64,000 bases of DNA from Nocardioides islandensis (GTDB lineage Bacteria > Actinomycetota > Actinomycetes > Propionibacteriales > Nocardioidaceae), in contig NZ_JADKPN010000015.1 in assembly GCF_015352455.1 (NCBI RefSeq), positions 62,001 to 126,000 of the forward strand, written 5' to 3'. Below, one piece after another: positions 51,661 through 60,018 of the stretch; the stretch's first letter is position 1, and each line of letters opens with the position of its first letter. The notes beneath the pieces are model-generated. The model saw only the letters and a program-made list of their open reading frames with translations, was not told the DNA's origin and made no database searches. Both the position numbers and the translations under genes were made by a program.

Positions 51661-52317
51661 ATGCGTGAGGCCTACCACGACCAGCTCGACTCCATCTTCC
51701 GCGACCTCTCCGCCGTGTGCGGCAACGTCCAGGAGGCGGTCCGGCTGGCCACCCGGGCGCTGCTGACCGGCGACGCCGAGACGGCCGAGGCCGTGATCTC
51801 GGCCGACAGCGCCATCGACGAGGCCACCGAGCGGGTCGAGGACAACTGCTTCTCCCTGCTCTCCCTCCAGCAGCCGGTCGCCGGCGACCTGCGGGTCATC
51901 GTGTCGGCGCTGCGGATGGTCAGCGAGCTCGAGCGGATGGGCGACCTCTCGGTCCACGTCGCCAAGATCGCCCGGCTGCGCGTCCCGCAGATCGCTGTGC
52001 CCGAGGAGGTCCGCCCGACCATCGCCCGGATGGCCGAGGTCGCCGAGGACATGGTCTCCCGCGTCTCCCAGATCATCACCGAGCGCGACGTCGAGGCGGC
52101 GATCGCGCTGAGCCGCGACGACGACGAGATGGACCGGCTGCGCCGCAACAGCTTCACCCAGCTGCTCTCCGACGACTGGGAGCACGGCGTCGAGGCGGCG
52201 GTCGACATCGCCCTGCTGGGCCGGTACTACGAGCGCATCGCCGACCACGCCGTCTCGGTCGGCAACCGCGTGGTGTTCGTGGTGACGGGGTCGTTCCCGG
52301 TCGCCTCGGACGTCTGA
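51661..52317 (+). CDS. phoU: Phosphate signalling protein PhoU
   Basis: 218-residue three-helix-bundle repeat protein that links phosphate uptake to the SenX3/RegX3 system. Both PhoU repeats show the metal-binding pattern: SADSAIDEATERVEDNCFSLL, LRMVSELERMGDLSVHVAKIA in the first half and ISRDDDEMD-like (LSRDDDEMDRLR), GRYYERIADHAVSVGNRVVF in the second. It is transcribed away from senX3 with a probable RegX3 site in between, and is followed by a family A repeat. Confidence 0.94.
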   Translation: MREAYHDQLDSIFRDLSAVCGNVQEAVRLATRALLTGDAETAEAVISADSAIDEATERVEDNCFSLLSLQQPVAGDLRVIVSALRMVSELERMGDLSVHVAKIARLRVPQIAVPEEVRPTIARMAEVAEDMVSRVSQIITERDVEAAIALSRDDDEMDRLRRNSFTQLLSDDWEHGVEAAVDIALLGRYYERIADHAVSVGNRVVFVVTGSFPVASDV

Positions 52318-52323
52318 GCACCT

Positions 52324-52414
52324 CGCTGGTCGAGGAAGGCTGTCACGAGACCCACGCGGGCTGCCTCTCCCACGAGGTCTCGTGACGGTCGCTGCGCGAC
52401 CTCCTCGACCAGCG
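52324..52414. repeat. Palindromic repeat family A, copy between phoU and gpmA
   Basis: Outer arms CGCTGGTCGAGG (52324-52335) and CCTCGACCAGCG (52403-52414) enclose inner arms GTCACGAGACC (52342-52352) and GGTCTCGTGAC (52376-52386). The 91-bp element exactly fills the gap between two convergent genes, ending five bases before the gpmA stop. It could act as a two-way terminator. Confidence 0.9.
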
Positions 52415-52419
52415 GTAGG

Positions 52420-53163
52420 TCAGCGTCCCTGGTTCGCGACCGCTGCAGCGGCGGCAGCAGCGGCCTCGGGGTCGAGGTACTCGCCGCCGGGGACGGTCGG
52501 CCGGAAGTCGTCGTCGAGCCGGTAGAGCAGCGGCATGCCGGTCGGGATGTTCAGGCCGGCGATGTCCTCGTCGCTGATCCCGTCCAGGTGCTTGACGACC
52601 GCGCGCAGGCTGTTGCCGTGGGCGGCGACGAGCACGCGCTGCCCGTCCCGCAGGTCCGCGATGATGTCGGACTCCCAGTAGGGGAGCATCCGCACGATCA
52701 CGTCCTTGAGGCACTCGGTGTGCGGCATGTCGTCGCCGAGGCCGGCGTACCTCGGGTCACCGAACTGCGAGTACTCGTCGTCCTCCGCGATGGGCGGGGG
52801 AGGGACGTCGAAGGACCGGCGCCAGAGCATGAACTGCTCCTCACCGTACTCCTCCATCGTCTGCTTCTTGTCCTTGCCCTGGAGCCCGCCGTAGTGCCGC
52901 TCGTTGAGCCGCCACGACCGGCGGACGGGGATCCAGTGCCGGTCGCACACGTCCAGCGCGAGGTGTGCGGTGGTGATCGCCCGGCGCAGCAGGGACGTGT
53001 GCACGACGTCGGGCAGCAACCCGGCCTCGGCGAGCAGCTCGCCGCCGTGCACGGCCTCGCGGCGGCCCTTGTCGTTGAGGTCGACGTCGACCCAGCCGGT
53101 GAACAGGTTCTTCGCGTTCCACTCGCTCTCGCCGTGGCGGAGCAGGACGAGCTCGTAGGTCAT
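52420..53163 (-). CDS. gpmA: 2,3-bisphosphoglycerate-dependent phosphoglycerate mutase
   Basis: 247-residue glycolytic enzyme interconverting 3- and 2-phosphoglycerate. It has LVLLRHGESEWNAKNLFTGW with the phospho-His, SWRLNERHYGGLQGKDK, and a second His in VAAHGNSLRAVVKHLDG. The C-terminus has a run of Ala. Its ATG overlaps the stop of the upstream lipoprotein gene (ATGA). It lies beside senX3/regX3, as gpm1 does in mycobacteria. Confidence 0.95.
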   Translation of the reverse strand: MTYELVLLRHGESEWNAKNLFTGWVDVDLNDKGRREAVHGGELLAEAGLLPDVVHTSLLRRAITTAHLALDVCDRHWIPVRRSWRLNERHYGGLQGKDKKQTMEEYGEEQFMLWRRSFDVPPPPIAEDDEYSQFGDPRYAGLGDDMPHTECLKDVIVRMLPYWESDIIADLRDGQRVLVAAHGNSLRAVVKHLDGISDEDIAGLNIPTGMPLLYRLDDDFRPTVPGGEYLDPEAAAAAAAAVANQGR

Positions 53164-53684
53164 GACGCCGAGGCCGTGGGAGCCGGCGCGGGCGACCCGG
53201 TGCCGTTGTCGTACCCCTCGTACTCGTCGTCGGCGACCACGACGTGCACCTTCATGTCGGCGCTCTCACCGTTGTCGAAGCCGACCGTCAGCGACAGGAA
53301 GTCGCCGGCCTTGAAGTCCCCGCTGACCTTGATGCCCTGGCCATTGGTCAGGTTGACCACGGCGTGCGGCTTGACCTCGATGGGGTCGAACGCCGCGACC
53401 TGGGTCGTCGAGTTGCTCCCGAAGTCCAGGGAGCTCATGTGGATCGTCTCGGTCGCGGAGTTGTTCGAGAGCGTCGCGATGAACGTGCCGGAGCCGTCGT
53501 CCTGGGACACGATGACGGCGTTCAGCACGTCGACCGTGCCCGACTTGTCGCTGGTGCCGTTGGAGATGGTGTTCTCGCGGTCCGTGGCGTAGTTGAAGCC
53601 GCAGGACGCGACGCCGGGGACGGCGAGGATCAGCGCCCCGAGGCTGAGCGCGATCCGGTGACGGCGGGAGAGCCGATGGTCCAT
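53160..53684 (-). CDS. Lipoprotein of unknown function
   Basis: 174 residues. The signal peptide ends in lipobox VASC (Cys28). The mature domain is beta-rich (GTVDVLNAVIVSQDDGSGTF, TLSNNSATETIHMSSL, IKVSGDFKAGDFLSLTVGF), like the copper-chaperone (PCuAC-like) or DUF461-type folds, but without the His/Met metal motif. The C-terminus is a Pro/Ala/Ser tail. It is translationally coupled to gpmA. The function is unknown. Confidence 0.75.
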   Translation of the reverse strand: MDHRLSRRHRIALSLGALILAVPGVASCGFNYATDRENTISNGTSDKSGTVDVLNAVIVSQDDGSGTFIATLSNNSATETIHMSSLDFGSNSTTQVAAFDPIEVKPHAVVNLTNGQGIKVSGDFKAGDFLSLTVGFDNGESADMKVHVVVADDEYEGYDNGTGSPAPAPTASAS

Positions 53685-53750
53685 GGGTCACAGGCCTTCG
53701 TGGTCGACGGGTATCGGTACCTCACCCTAGTGCTCCCGCAGGCGTGATCG

Positions 53751-54473
53751 TCACTGGCTCAGGCCCGTGGTCAGCCCGGCGACCACGAGCGAGGCGACCA
53801 GGAACACCGTGACCGCGATGGTGATCCAGAGCAGCCGCGGCGCTCCGGTCCGCAGGGCGATCCGCAGGGGCAGGTGTCGCAGCCCGTCCTCGTTGTCCGC
53901 CACGAGCCCGGGGAGGGCCAGCAGCACGTGCACGGCCACGCCGAGCAGCGCGGCCAGCACGGTCACCACGACCGTCGGCGGGTCGCCATCGGCAGCACCA
54001 CCCCACCCGCCGTACGACACGAACGCCGGCAGCAGGCCGTACGACGCCGCCCACGGCAGCCAGGAGAGCGCCGAGCCGCGCAGCAGCACGTTGCCCAGGA
54101 GCGCGACCGCGACCGAGATGAGGTACGCCGAGCCGGCGGTCAGCCCGTTGGCCAGCGAGAGCGGCACCAGCAGCAGCACGGCACAGGCCACCGCGAACCA
54201 GACCGTGCCCGGCTCGAGGTCGCCGGTCGCCAGCGGCTTGCCGGTCGTCCCGCGTGCGGCGTCGCGGCGACGGTCGACGAGGTCGTTGTGCAAGCCGATG
54301 ACCGCCTGGCCGACCAGCACCGTCGCGGCGACCAGCCCGACCTCGCGCAGCGGCCGACCGGCGGCGGTGGCCACGCCCGCCAGCACCAGCGCGGTCACCA
54401 GCGCCTGCAGGGGGTGCGCCGCACGCACGAGCCGCACCGGTGTGGCGATCGGTCCCGCGGCCGCTGGCGACAT
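53751..54473 (-). CDS. UbiA-family prenyltransferase-like protein
   Basis: 240-residue membrane protein with about seven to nine helices and the two Asp-rich motifs of UbiA enzymes: NDLVDRRRD in the first half and a shorter DNEDGLR in the second. It is shorter than most UbiA enzymes (280-300). It would transfer a prenyl chain to an aromatic or phosphosugar acceptor; the acceptor is unknown. CATACT seven nt before the ATG. It is divergent from carD across 178 bp, in which a TAGACT -10 for carD is visible. Confidence 0.78.
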   Translation of the reverse strand: MSPAAAGPIATPVRLVRAAHPLQALVTALVLAGVATAAGRPLREVGLVAATVLVGQAVIGLHNDLVDRRRDAARGTTGKPLATGDLEPGTVWFAVACAVLLLVPLSLANGLTAGSAYLISVAVALLGNVLLRGSALSWLPWAASYGLLPAFVSYGGWGGAADGDPPTVVVTVLAALLGVAVHVLLALPGLVADNEDGLRHLPLRIALRTGAPRLLWITIAVTVFLVASLVVAGLTTGLSQ

Positions 54474-54651
54474 GGCCGTCAGTATGGCGATCGGACGGAC
54501 CGGACTCCGGTCCGCGGGTGCCGGCGGGACCTCAGCGGCACACGACCCACGGTCTTGTCAAGCCTGGATTGGGCCTCTGACCTGCACAAACGTGCCGGTC
54601 GCTCATTGGCTGACGTGTTAGACTGGTCACCTGGAAAGGGGTACTGAACAT

Positions 54652-55137
54652 ATGACCTTCACCGTCGGCGAAACGGTTGTCTACCCGAATCACGGGGCCG
54701 CAGTCATCGAAGACATCGAGATGCGCACGATCAAGGGGGAGGACCGGCAGTACCTCGTCCTGCGGATCGTCGCCCAGCAGGACCTCGTCGTACGCGTTCC
54801 CGCGTGCAACCTGGACCTGGTCGGGGTGCGCGACGTCGTCGACAAGGACGGCCTGGACCGCGTCTTCGACGTGCTCCGCGCCGCCCACGTCGAGGAGCCG
54901 ACCAACTGGTCGCGTCGCTACAAGGCGAACCTCGAGAAGCTGCACAGCGGAGACGTCATGAAGGTCGCGGAGGTAGTCCGCGACCTGTGGCGCCGCGAGC
55001 GCGACCGCGGCCTGTCCGCGGGTGAGAAGCGGATGCTGGCCAAGGCGCGCCAGATCCTCGTCTCCGAGCTGGCCCTGGCCGAGCACACCAACGAGGACAA
55101 GGCCGAGGCCATCCTCGACGAGGTGCTCGCCTCCTGA
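54652..55137 (+). CDS. carD: CarD-family RNA polymerase-binding transcription factor
   Basis: 161-residue essential factor that stabilises open complexes at rRNA and other promoters. The N-terminal RNAP-interacting domain (FTVGETVVYPNHGAAVIEDI, then LRIVAQQDLVVRVP) and C-terminal DNA-binding helices (NWSRRYKANLEKLHSGD, VAEVVRDLWRRERDRGLSAGE, then LAKARQILVSELAL) are all intact. Length matches mycobacterial CarD. It has a TAGACT -10 (54619-54624), a short leader and an AAAGGGG Shine-Dalgarno. ispD lies nearby, as in M. tuberculosis. Confidence 0.95.
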   Translation: MTFTVGETVVYPNHGAAVIEDIEMRTIKGEDRQYLVLRIVAQQDLVVRVPACNLDLVGVRDVVDKDGLDRVFDVLRAAHVEEPTNWSRRYKANLEKLHSGDVMKVAEVVRDLWRRERDRGLSAGEKRMLAKARQILVSELALAEHTNEDKAEAILDEVLAS

Positions 55138-55153
55138 GGTAGTCAGAACCACC

Positions 55154-55185
55154 AACGCCCCGCCCGGTCCACCGGGCGGGGCGTT
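55154..55185 (+). terminator. Terminator after carD
   Basis: A perfect 15-bp stem AACGCCCCGCCCGGT with its complement (55154-55168 and 55171-55185) closes a CC loop, 16 bp after the carD stop. It is followed by GTCCTGTCC. This is the strongest hairpin in the window. Confidence 0.85.
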
Positions 55186-55211
55186 GTCCTGTCCGGGCCT
55201 ACTGTTCGGCC

Positions 55212-55772
55212 ATGCAGACCGAGGTCGACGTGATCGCCGTTGGCCGCGTCCTCGACGAGGGCCGGGGGTCGCTGCCCTACGCACTCGTCCACGGTGAGGC
55301 CCTGGTCGCGGCCGCCACCTGGGCCCTGTCGGCGGCCGGGGTGCTGCCCATCGATGCGCGTACCTCCCTCGGCGACGTCCTCGACGGCCACCTCCCTCTG
55401 GTGCTGCACGACGCGCTGTGCCCCATGACGCCGCCGGCCTTCATCGCCGCGTGCGTACGTCGGGCCGCCGAGGAGGACCTGGCGGTGGCCGCGGTCCGGC
55501 CGGTGACGGACACGGTCAAGGTGCTCGACGGCGACCTGCTGGGCGCGACCGTCGACCGGGACGCGCTGGCGCGTGTCGTCTCACCGGTCGTCGTCCCCGC
55601 GCGCCTGCTGGAGGATCCGGCCCTCGACGATCTCTCGGTGGACCTCGCCGACCTGGTGACCCGGCTGGGCGGCCAGGGTCGGGTGCTGCTCGTGGAGGCA
55701 CCCCCGGAGGCGATGCGGGTGTCCGACGCCGAGGACCTCCGGGTCCTCGAGGCGCTCACCCGGCCGAGCTGA
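55212..55772 (+). CDS. Degenerate IspD-like protein
   Basis: 186 residues resembling a truncated IspD. LVLHDALCPMTPPAF matches the IspD HDAARP region. VAAVRPVTDTVKVLDGDLLGATVDRDAL matches the 'pv.DTiK ... t.dR' region, and RVSDAEDLRVLEAL matches the C-terminal 'TpeDL' helix. The N-terminal AAGxGxR nucleotide-binding motif and its Lys are missing, so cytidylyltransferase activity is unlikely. The frame is intact, with TACTGT six nt before the ATG, so it is probably expressed. It faces the true ispD tail to tail, overlapping by 17 bp. Confidence 0.65.
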   Translation: MQTEVDVIAVGRVLDEGRGSLPYALVHGEALVAAATWALSAAGVLPIDARTSLGDVLDGHLPLVLHDALCPMTPPAFIAACVRRAAEEDLAVAAVRPVTDTVKVLDGDLLGATVDRDALARVVSPVVVPARLLEDPALDDLSVDLADLVTRLGGQGRVLLVEAPPEAMRVSDAEDLRVLEALTRPS

Positions 55773-56451
55773 CCAGCCCCGCGGCGAGGTCGAGGTCCTC
55801 GGGGAACGTGACCTTCAGGTTGGCCGGCGTCGAGGGCACGGCGGCGATCCGCAGCCCGCTGTACCGCTCGACGCAGGATGCGGTGTCGGTCCCGGTGAAA
55901 CCGTCCCGCTCGGCCTGGCCGTAGGCCGCCAGCAGCTCGGCGGCACGGAACGCCTGAGGCGTCTGCACGCCGGCCAGGGACGGCGCCTCGACCGGCGATC
56001 CGTCGCGGCGGACGAGGTGGTCGAGGGTCACGACAGGGATCGCCCCACCGTGCTCGCGAGCCGCGGCGAACGTGCCCTCGAACAGGTCGACGTCGGCCAG
56101 CGGGCGGGCCGCGTCGTGGACCGCGATGACCCGGACTGCGTCCGCGTCGACATCCTCGGCCAGCACCCGGAACGCCTGCCACTCCGAGTCGTGGCGGGTC
56201 TCACCGCCGGGGAGCAAAGTCACCTCGCGGTCGCCCAGGTACGGCGCGAGCGCCTCGGCCATGGCCTCTCGCTCGTCGGCGCGATGGACCACGACCACGC
56301 GACGTACGTCGGGCAGGCCGAGCGCGGTCCGGACCGACCAGGCGACGACAGGCACGCCCAGCAGGGGCAGGAAGACCTTGTTCACGTCCGCGCTGAGCCG
56401 GGTGCCCGCCCCAGCGGCCACGACGACCACCGCGACGTCGGGTTCGGTCAT
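55756..56451 (-). CDS. ispD: 2-C-methyl-D-erythritol 4-phosphate cytidylyltransferase
   Basis: Third enzyme of the MEP isoprenoid pathway, forming CDP-methylerythritol. The 231-residue protein has VVAAGAGTRLSADVNKVFLP with the catalytic Arg/Lys, LPGGETRHDSEWQAFR, VIAVHDAARPLADVD, GVQTPQAFRA and FTGTDTASCVE. The C-terminus ends LKVTFPEDLDLAAGLV. TAGTGT six nt before the ATG suggests leaderless transcription. In related genomes ispF follows directly; here it lies 6 kb away. Confidence 0.94.
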   Translation of the reverse strand: MTEPDVAVVVVAAGAGTRLSADVNKVFLPLLGVPVVAWSVRTALGLPDVRRVVVVHRADEREAMAEALAPYLGDREVTLLPGGETRHDSEWQAFRVLAEDVDADAVRVIAVHDAARPLADVDLFEGTFAAAREHGGAIPVVTLDHLVRRDGSPVEAPSLAGVQTPQAFRAAELLAAYGQAERDGFTGTDTASCVERYSGLRIAAVPSTPANLKVTFPEDLDLAAGLVSSAG

Positions 56452-56522
56452 GACCGGACACTAGTGACGCGGTCGTAACACGGCGAAACACCCTCACAAC
56501 ATCCCCGGCCTAGCGTCCGGGC

Positions 56523-56927
56523 ATGGTGCCGACCGAGGAGTGGCTGCCGGTCTGCCGGCTGGCCGAGCTCGAGGTGGGCCTCGGGGCGAGCGCGCTCGTG
56601 CACGGGCACGCGATGGCGATCTTCCGGGGCGCCGACGACGAGGTGTACGCCGTGGGGAACCACGACCCGTTCGACCGCACCGTGGTGCTCTCCCGCGGGA
56701 TCATGGGGTCCCGCGAGGGCGTGCCCATCGTCGGCTCACCGCGGCACCGGCACGTGTTCGACCTGCGCACCGGCCGGTGCCTGGACGACGAGCACGTCAG
56801 CGTGCCGGCGTACGAGGTGCGCGTCGTGGAAGGAGTGATCCTCGTCGGCCGGCGGCGTTCCATGCTGGTCGAGCCCGGCGAGCCCCTGGGCGAGCCGGTG
56901 TCGAGACCCGGTGACCTTCGCCACTAG
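56523..56927 (+). CDS. nirD: Nitrite reductase small subunit (NirD) with repeat-encoded tail
   Basis: 134-residue Rieske-fold subunit of assimilatory NADH nitrite reductase. It has VCRLAELEVGLGASALVHG, AIFRGADDEVYAVGNHDPFD, ILSRGIMGS-like (VLSRGIMGSREGVP), and SPRHRHVFDLRTGRCLDD. As in other NirD proteins the [2Fe-2S] Cys/His ligands are absent. No nirB gene is in the window. The normal end is near residue 113; residues about 114-134 and the stop codon are encoded by the left part of a family A repeat. TAGCGT six nt before the ATG. Confidence 0.82.
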   Translation: MVPTEEWLPVCRLAELEVGLGASALVHGHAMAIFRGADDEVYAVGNHDPFDRTVVLSRGIMGSREGVPIVGSPRHRHVFDLRTGRCLDDEHVSVPAYEVRVVEGVILVGRRRSMLVEPGEPLGEPVSRPGDLRH

Positions 56928-56974
56928 GTCTCGACACGGTCGGCCGTGGCCGGCCTCCCGGCTCGACCAGCATG
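56861..56974. repeat. Palindromic repeat family A, copy overlapping nirD
   Basis: Outer arms CATGCTGGTCGAGCC (56861-56875) and GGCTCGACCAGCATG (56960-56974) are exact complements. Inner arms are GTGTCGAGACC (56898-56908) and GGTCTCGACAC (56927-56937). It lies between the convergent nirD and M4 protease genes. Its left half is read as the last 21 codons and stop of nirD. It has the same subtype as the array at 14256-14876. Confidence 0.9.
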
Positions 56975-57018
56975 GCCGAGGGGCGAGGCGTCTCGAACAG
57001 CCGGACCGGCATGAGCCG

Positions 57019-59886
57019 TCACAAGCCCGGGGGCAGCGTCACCTGCATGATGTCGTCGCCGCCGAAGACGCCGTCCTGCCAGACCAGCCGGTTGCCCGAG
57101 ATCGACGGGAAGCCCTGCTGGCCGCGCTCCTCCAGGGGGCTGTAGATCTTCCCGGTCTTGAAGGAGTAGAGGTACAGGTCGGTGTCGACCATCTGGCCGC
57201 CGAGCGCCTGGTTGACTCCGCCCGGGAGGCTGTCGACGGCTACCGGGAAGACGGCGTAGTCGGCGTTGGTCGCCGCCCCGAACGGGAAGCCGAAGTCGCT
57301 GAGGTGGGCCTTGTTGCCCGACGTGTCGAAGGCGTCGGCCGACTGGTTGCCGTCGACGGCGACGACGTGGTCGCCGTAGGCCGCCAGCGAGAGCACCGCC
57401 CCGCTCATCGTGCCGATCTGCTGGAGCTGGTTCGTGCCGGCCCGCCAGACGCCGATCCGGCCCGAGTCGGTGCCGAAGGCCACCAGCCCGCCGCCGGTCG
57501 CCATCGACGTGACCGTGTCGCCGCCGAGGCCGTTGACCTTGATCCGGCTGACCTTGCCGCCCGGTGAGACGTAGCTGAGCGTGTCGGTCTCGCCGACCCA
57601 CCAGGCCGCGCCGTCCTCGGAGCCGGCCAGGCCGGCCAGGAACGTCGAGAAGGAGAGGTCGGCCAGCTTCGTCGTGCGGCCGCCCTTGTCGTGCAGCACG
57701 ATCGCCTCGCCCTGGTTGGTCAGCTCGGCGCTGACCAGCGAGTCGCCCGCCCACGCGATGTCGTAGGTCATCGGGTTGTCCGCGATGCCGCTGCTGACCG
57801 ACGGCGTGCCCGGGCCGCCGACGGGGTTCAGCCACGCGGTGTTCTTGCCGGACACCACCGGGCTGACCTCGGACTGCGCCGCGTTGCTGACGATGTCGCC
57901 GGGCACGGGGCCGGGGTCGTAGCAGCCGGCGCACAGCTCGTCCTGGTCGAAGACCTCCTTGGCGACGCGGATGAGCGCGGCGTCGGCGCCGGCCTTGACG
58001 GCGGTGTCCTCCACGGCGTTGGCCGCGTCGACCATCGTCGAGTTCGGGCCGAGCTGGTGGGTCAGCGTGTAGTAGACGATCAGGTCGAAGTCGTGGGCCA
58101 GCGGCGACTTGTACGCCGGCTGGTTGTCGATCTGGGCCACCCGGCTGCGGATGGTCCACAGCGCGTTGTTCCAGATCGCGGAGTTGAGGTGCACGCCGCC
58201 GTTGTCGGTGATCCGGCCGACGGCGAGCGACCAGCGGAACGGCGGGTCCAGGACGTTGAGGTAGTCGTCCATGGTGTTGCCGTTGAGCATGTATCTCGTG
58301 GCGAGCGCCCCGGTCGGGTTCTGCGAGCACAGCGACTGCGGGGACTTGGCCGTCGAGCAGCCGTCCTCGCCCAGCGTCGAGGAGTCGCGCTGGTAGTAGT
58401 GGTCGCCGATCACGTTGCCGAAGTAGTCGGAGAACGCCTCGTTCAGGGCGCCGGACTGTCCGGTGTAGTTGAGGCCCGCGGTGGAGTCGGTGACGCCGTG
58501 CGTCACCTCGTGGCCGGTCACGTCGAGCGTGACCAGCTGCATGGCGCCGTTCGGGCCCTCGCAGGGGTTGCCGTAGACCATCTGCTGGAGCGCGGAGCTG
58601 AAGAACGCGTTGCAGAACTCCCCGTCGCTGAAGTTGACGGTGGAGAGCATCGAGGCGCCCTTGCCGTCCCAGGAGTTGCGGCCGATGCTCGCGTAGTAGT
58701 CGTAGACCACACGGCTGATCGTCTGGGCGCTGATCGCGTCGGGGTCGCGGATCGTGGTGCCGTTCTCGACGTACTGCCGCCCGGGCAGCGCGGAGTTGCT
58801 GCTGGACCCGTCGGCGGTGAACGTGTAGATGCCGCCCTTGCCGGTCGACGACTGGTAGCTCGGCGTCGTGGTGTCGATGAGCGCCACGCCCTGGTTGGTG
58901 CGCAGGCCCTTGGCGGTGACCTGGCCGAGGTACGGCGCGGTGCCGGTCACGTCGACCGGCTGGCCCTTCGGCCCGTCGGCCGGCGACAGCTGCTCGACCG
59001 CCATCCGGCTCAGGTTGCGGGCGACCTTCGGCGAGGCCTTCGACAGCAGCTTGCTGTAGACGCTCGGTGAGGCCAGCTCGGCGCTGGTCGGCCGTACCTC
59101 GACCAGGTCGCCGGACACCGCGTCGAGGTAGTAGAGCCCGTCGCTGAGCTGGACGCCGGCGCCGGACTTGCCCGCCGCGACGACGTTCACCTCCCACACG
59201 AGCCGGCCGGCGCCGGTCGGCAGCACGACCAGCCGGGCGTCGCCGACGACGGTGCCGTGGGTCAGCTTCTCGGCCAGCCGCTGGGCCAGCGCCGGGGTGA
59301 TGCGCGGGTCGGTCAGCACGTCGATGCCGGGGTACACGCGGCCGCGCACGGTGTTGAGCCGCGGCTGCTGGTCGTCGCCGCCGACGGTGAGCACCAAGCC
59401 GCCGTCGAGCACGGGCACGCCCTGGACCTCCTGCGCCGCGTCGAGCACGGTGCTGCCCGCCGCGTCGACCTCGCCGGACGCCGCGACCGTGACCTGCTCG
59501 GCCGGCACGCCGAACAGGTCCTCGCCGTACTCCGCCACGAACGCCGTGGCGGTCTCGCTCGGGCTGCCGCCCGCGTCGGTGCTGTCAGGGGCCCACCGGC
59601 CGCCGGACAGCTCGCCCAGGTATCCGGTGACGTCGTCCTGCCGGCCGACCCAGCCTGAGCCGGTGCTCGACCGCAGGTCGTCGATGACCCGCTGGAGACC
59701 GGCCAGACGAGCGGCGACGTCGACGTCGGGGTTGGCGGCGGCGTACGCCGCGGAGGGGACCAGCGACCTCGGGCCGGGCTGGTCACCGCCCAGGGACCGG
59801 CCGCCGTCACACGCGGTGAGCGCGGCGGCGAGAGCCACGGCCACCGGGATCGAGAGGAGTCGTCGCGACAGCGGCAGGCGGCTCAT
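57019..59886 (-). CDS. Secreted M4 metallopeptidase lipoprotein with beta-propeller-like end
   Basis: 955 residues. The signal peptide ends in lipobox LTAC (Cys26). A FTP/PepSY-type propeptide region (about 60-320; VPVLDGGLVLTVGGD, LVWEVNVVAAG) precedes the thermolysin-like catalytic domain with TGHEVTHGVTD, GALNEAFSDYFGNVIGDHYY and DNGGVHLNSAIWNNALW. About 260 C-terminal residues form repeated WD/propeller-like blades (DIAWAGDSLVSAEL, AWWVGETDTLSYVSP, GLVAFGTDSGRIGVW). It probably degrades extracellular protein while tethered to the membrane. CAGAAT seven nt before the ATG. Confidence 0.87.
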   Translation of the reverse strand: MSRLPLSRRLLSIPVAVALAAALTACDGGRSLGGDQPGPRSLVPSAAYAAANPDVDVAARLAGLQRVIDDLRSSTGSGWVGRQDDVTGYLGELSGGRWAPDSTDAGGSPSETATAFVAEYGEDLFGVPAEQVTVAASGEVDAAGSTVLDAAQEVQGVPVLDGGLVLTVGGDDQQPRLNTVRGRVYPGIDVLTDPRITPALAQRLAEKLTHGTVVGDARLVVLPTGAGRLVWEVNVVAAGKSGAGVQLSDGLYYLDAVSGDLVEVRPTSAELASPSVYSKLLSKASPKVARNLSRMAVEQLSPADGPKGQPVDVTGTAPYLGQVTAKGLRTNQGVALIDTTTPSYQSSTGKGGIYTFTADGSSSNSALPGRQYVENGTTIRDPDAISAQTISRVVYDYYASIGRNSWDGKGASMLSTVNFSDGEFCNAFFSSALQQMVYGNPCEGPNGAMQLVTLDVTGHEVTHGVTDSTAGLNYTGQSGALNEAFSDYFGNVIGDHYYQRDSSTLGEDGCSTAKSPQSLCSQNPTGALATRYMLNGNTMDDYLNVLDPPFRWSLAVGRITDNGGVHLNSAIWNNALWTIRSRVAQIDNQPAYKSPLAHDFDLIVYYTLTHQLGPNSTMVDAANAVEDTAVKAGADAALIRVAKEVFDQDELCAGCYDPGPVPGDIVSNAAQSEVSPVVSGKNTAWLNPVGGPGTPSVSSGIADNPMTYDIAWAGDSLVSAELTNQGEAIVLHDKGGRTTKLADLSFSTFLAGLAGSEDGAAWWVGETDTLSYVSPGGKVSRIKVNGLGGDTVTSMATGGGLVAFGTDSGRIGVWRAGTNQLQQIGTMSGAVLSLAAYGDHVVAVDGNQSADAFDTSGNKAHLSDFGFPFGAATNADYAVFPVAVDSLPGGVNQALGGQMVDTDLYLYSFKTGKIYSPLEERGQQGFPSISGNRLVWQDGVFGGDDIMQVTLPPGL

Positions 59887-60018
59887 GGTCGGGATTCTGA
59901 CCCATTCGACCGATTCCGGCATCGGACAATCGGCGAAAAGATCTTCCCCGGGCCCGCAAGCGCAAATAGCCTGCATCCCACCTGACCCGCCGATCCAGGA
60001 CCCGACGGAGGTCGACCA

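Noticed and set aside
55212..55772. Pseudogene of ispD
   Set aside because: The frame is intact over 186 codons with a promoter-like start and no frameshift, so it is reported as a degenerate but probably expressed paralogue.
56523..56927. Rieske ferredoxin
   Set aside because: The Cys-X-His and Cys-X2-His ligands are missing; the sequence fits NirD instead.
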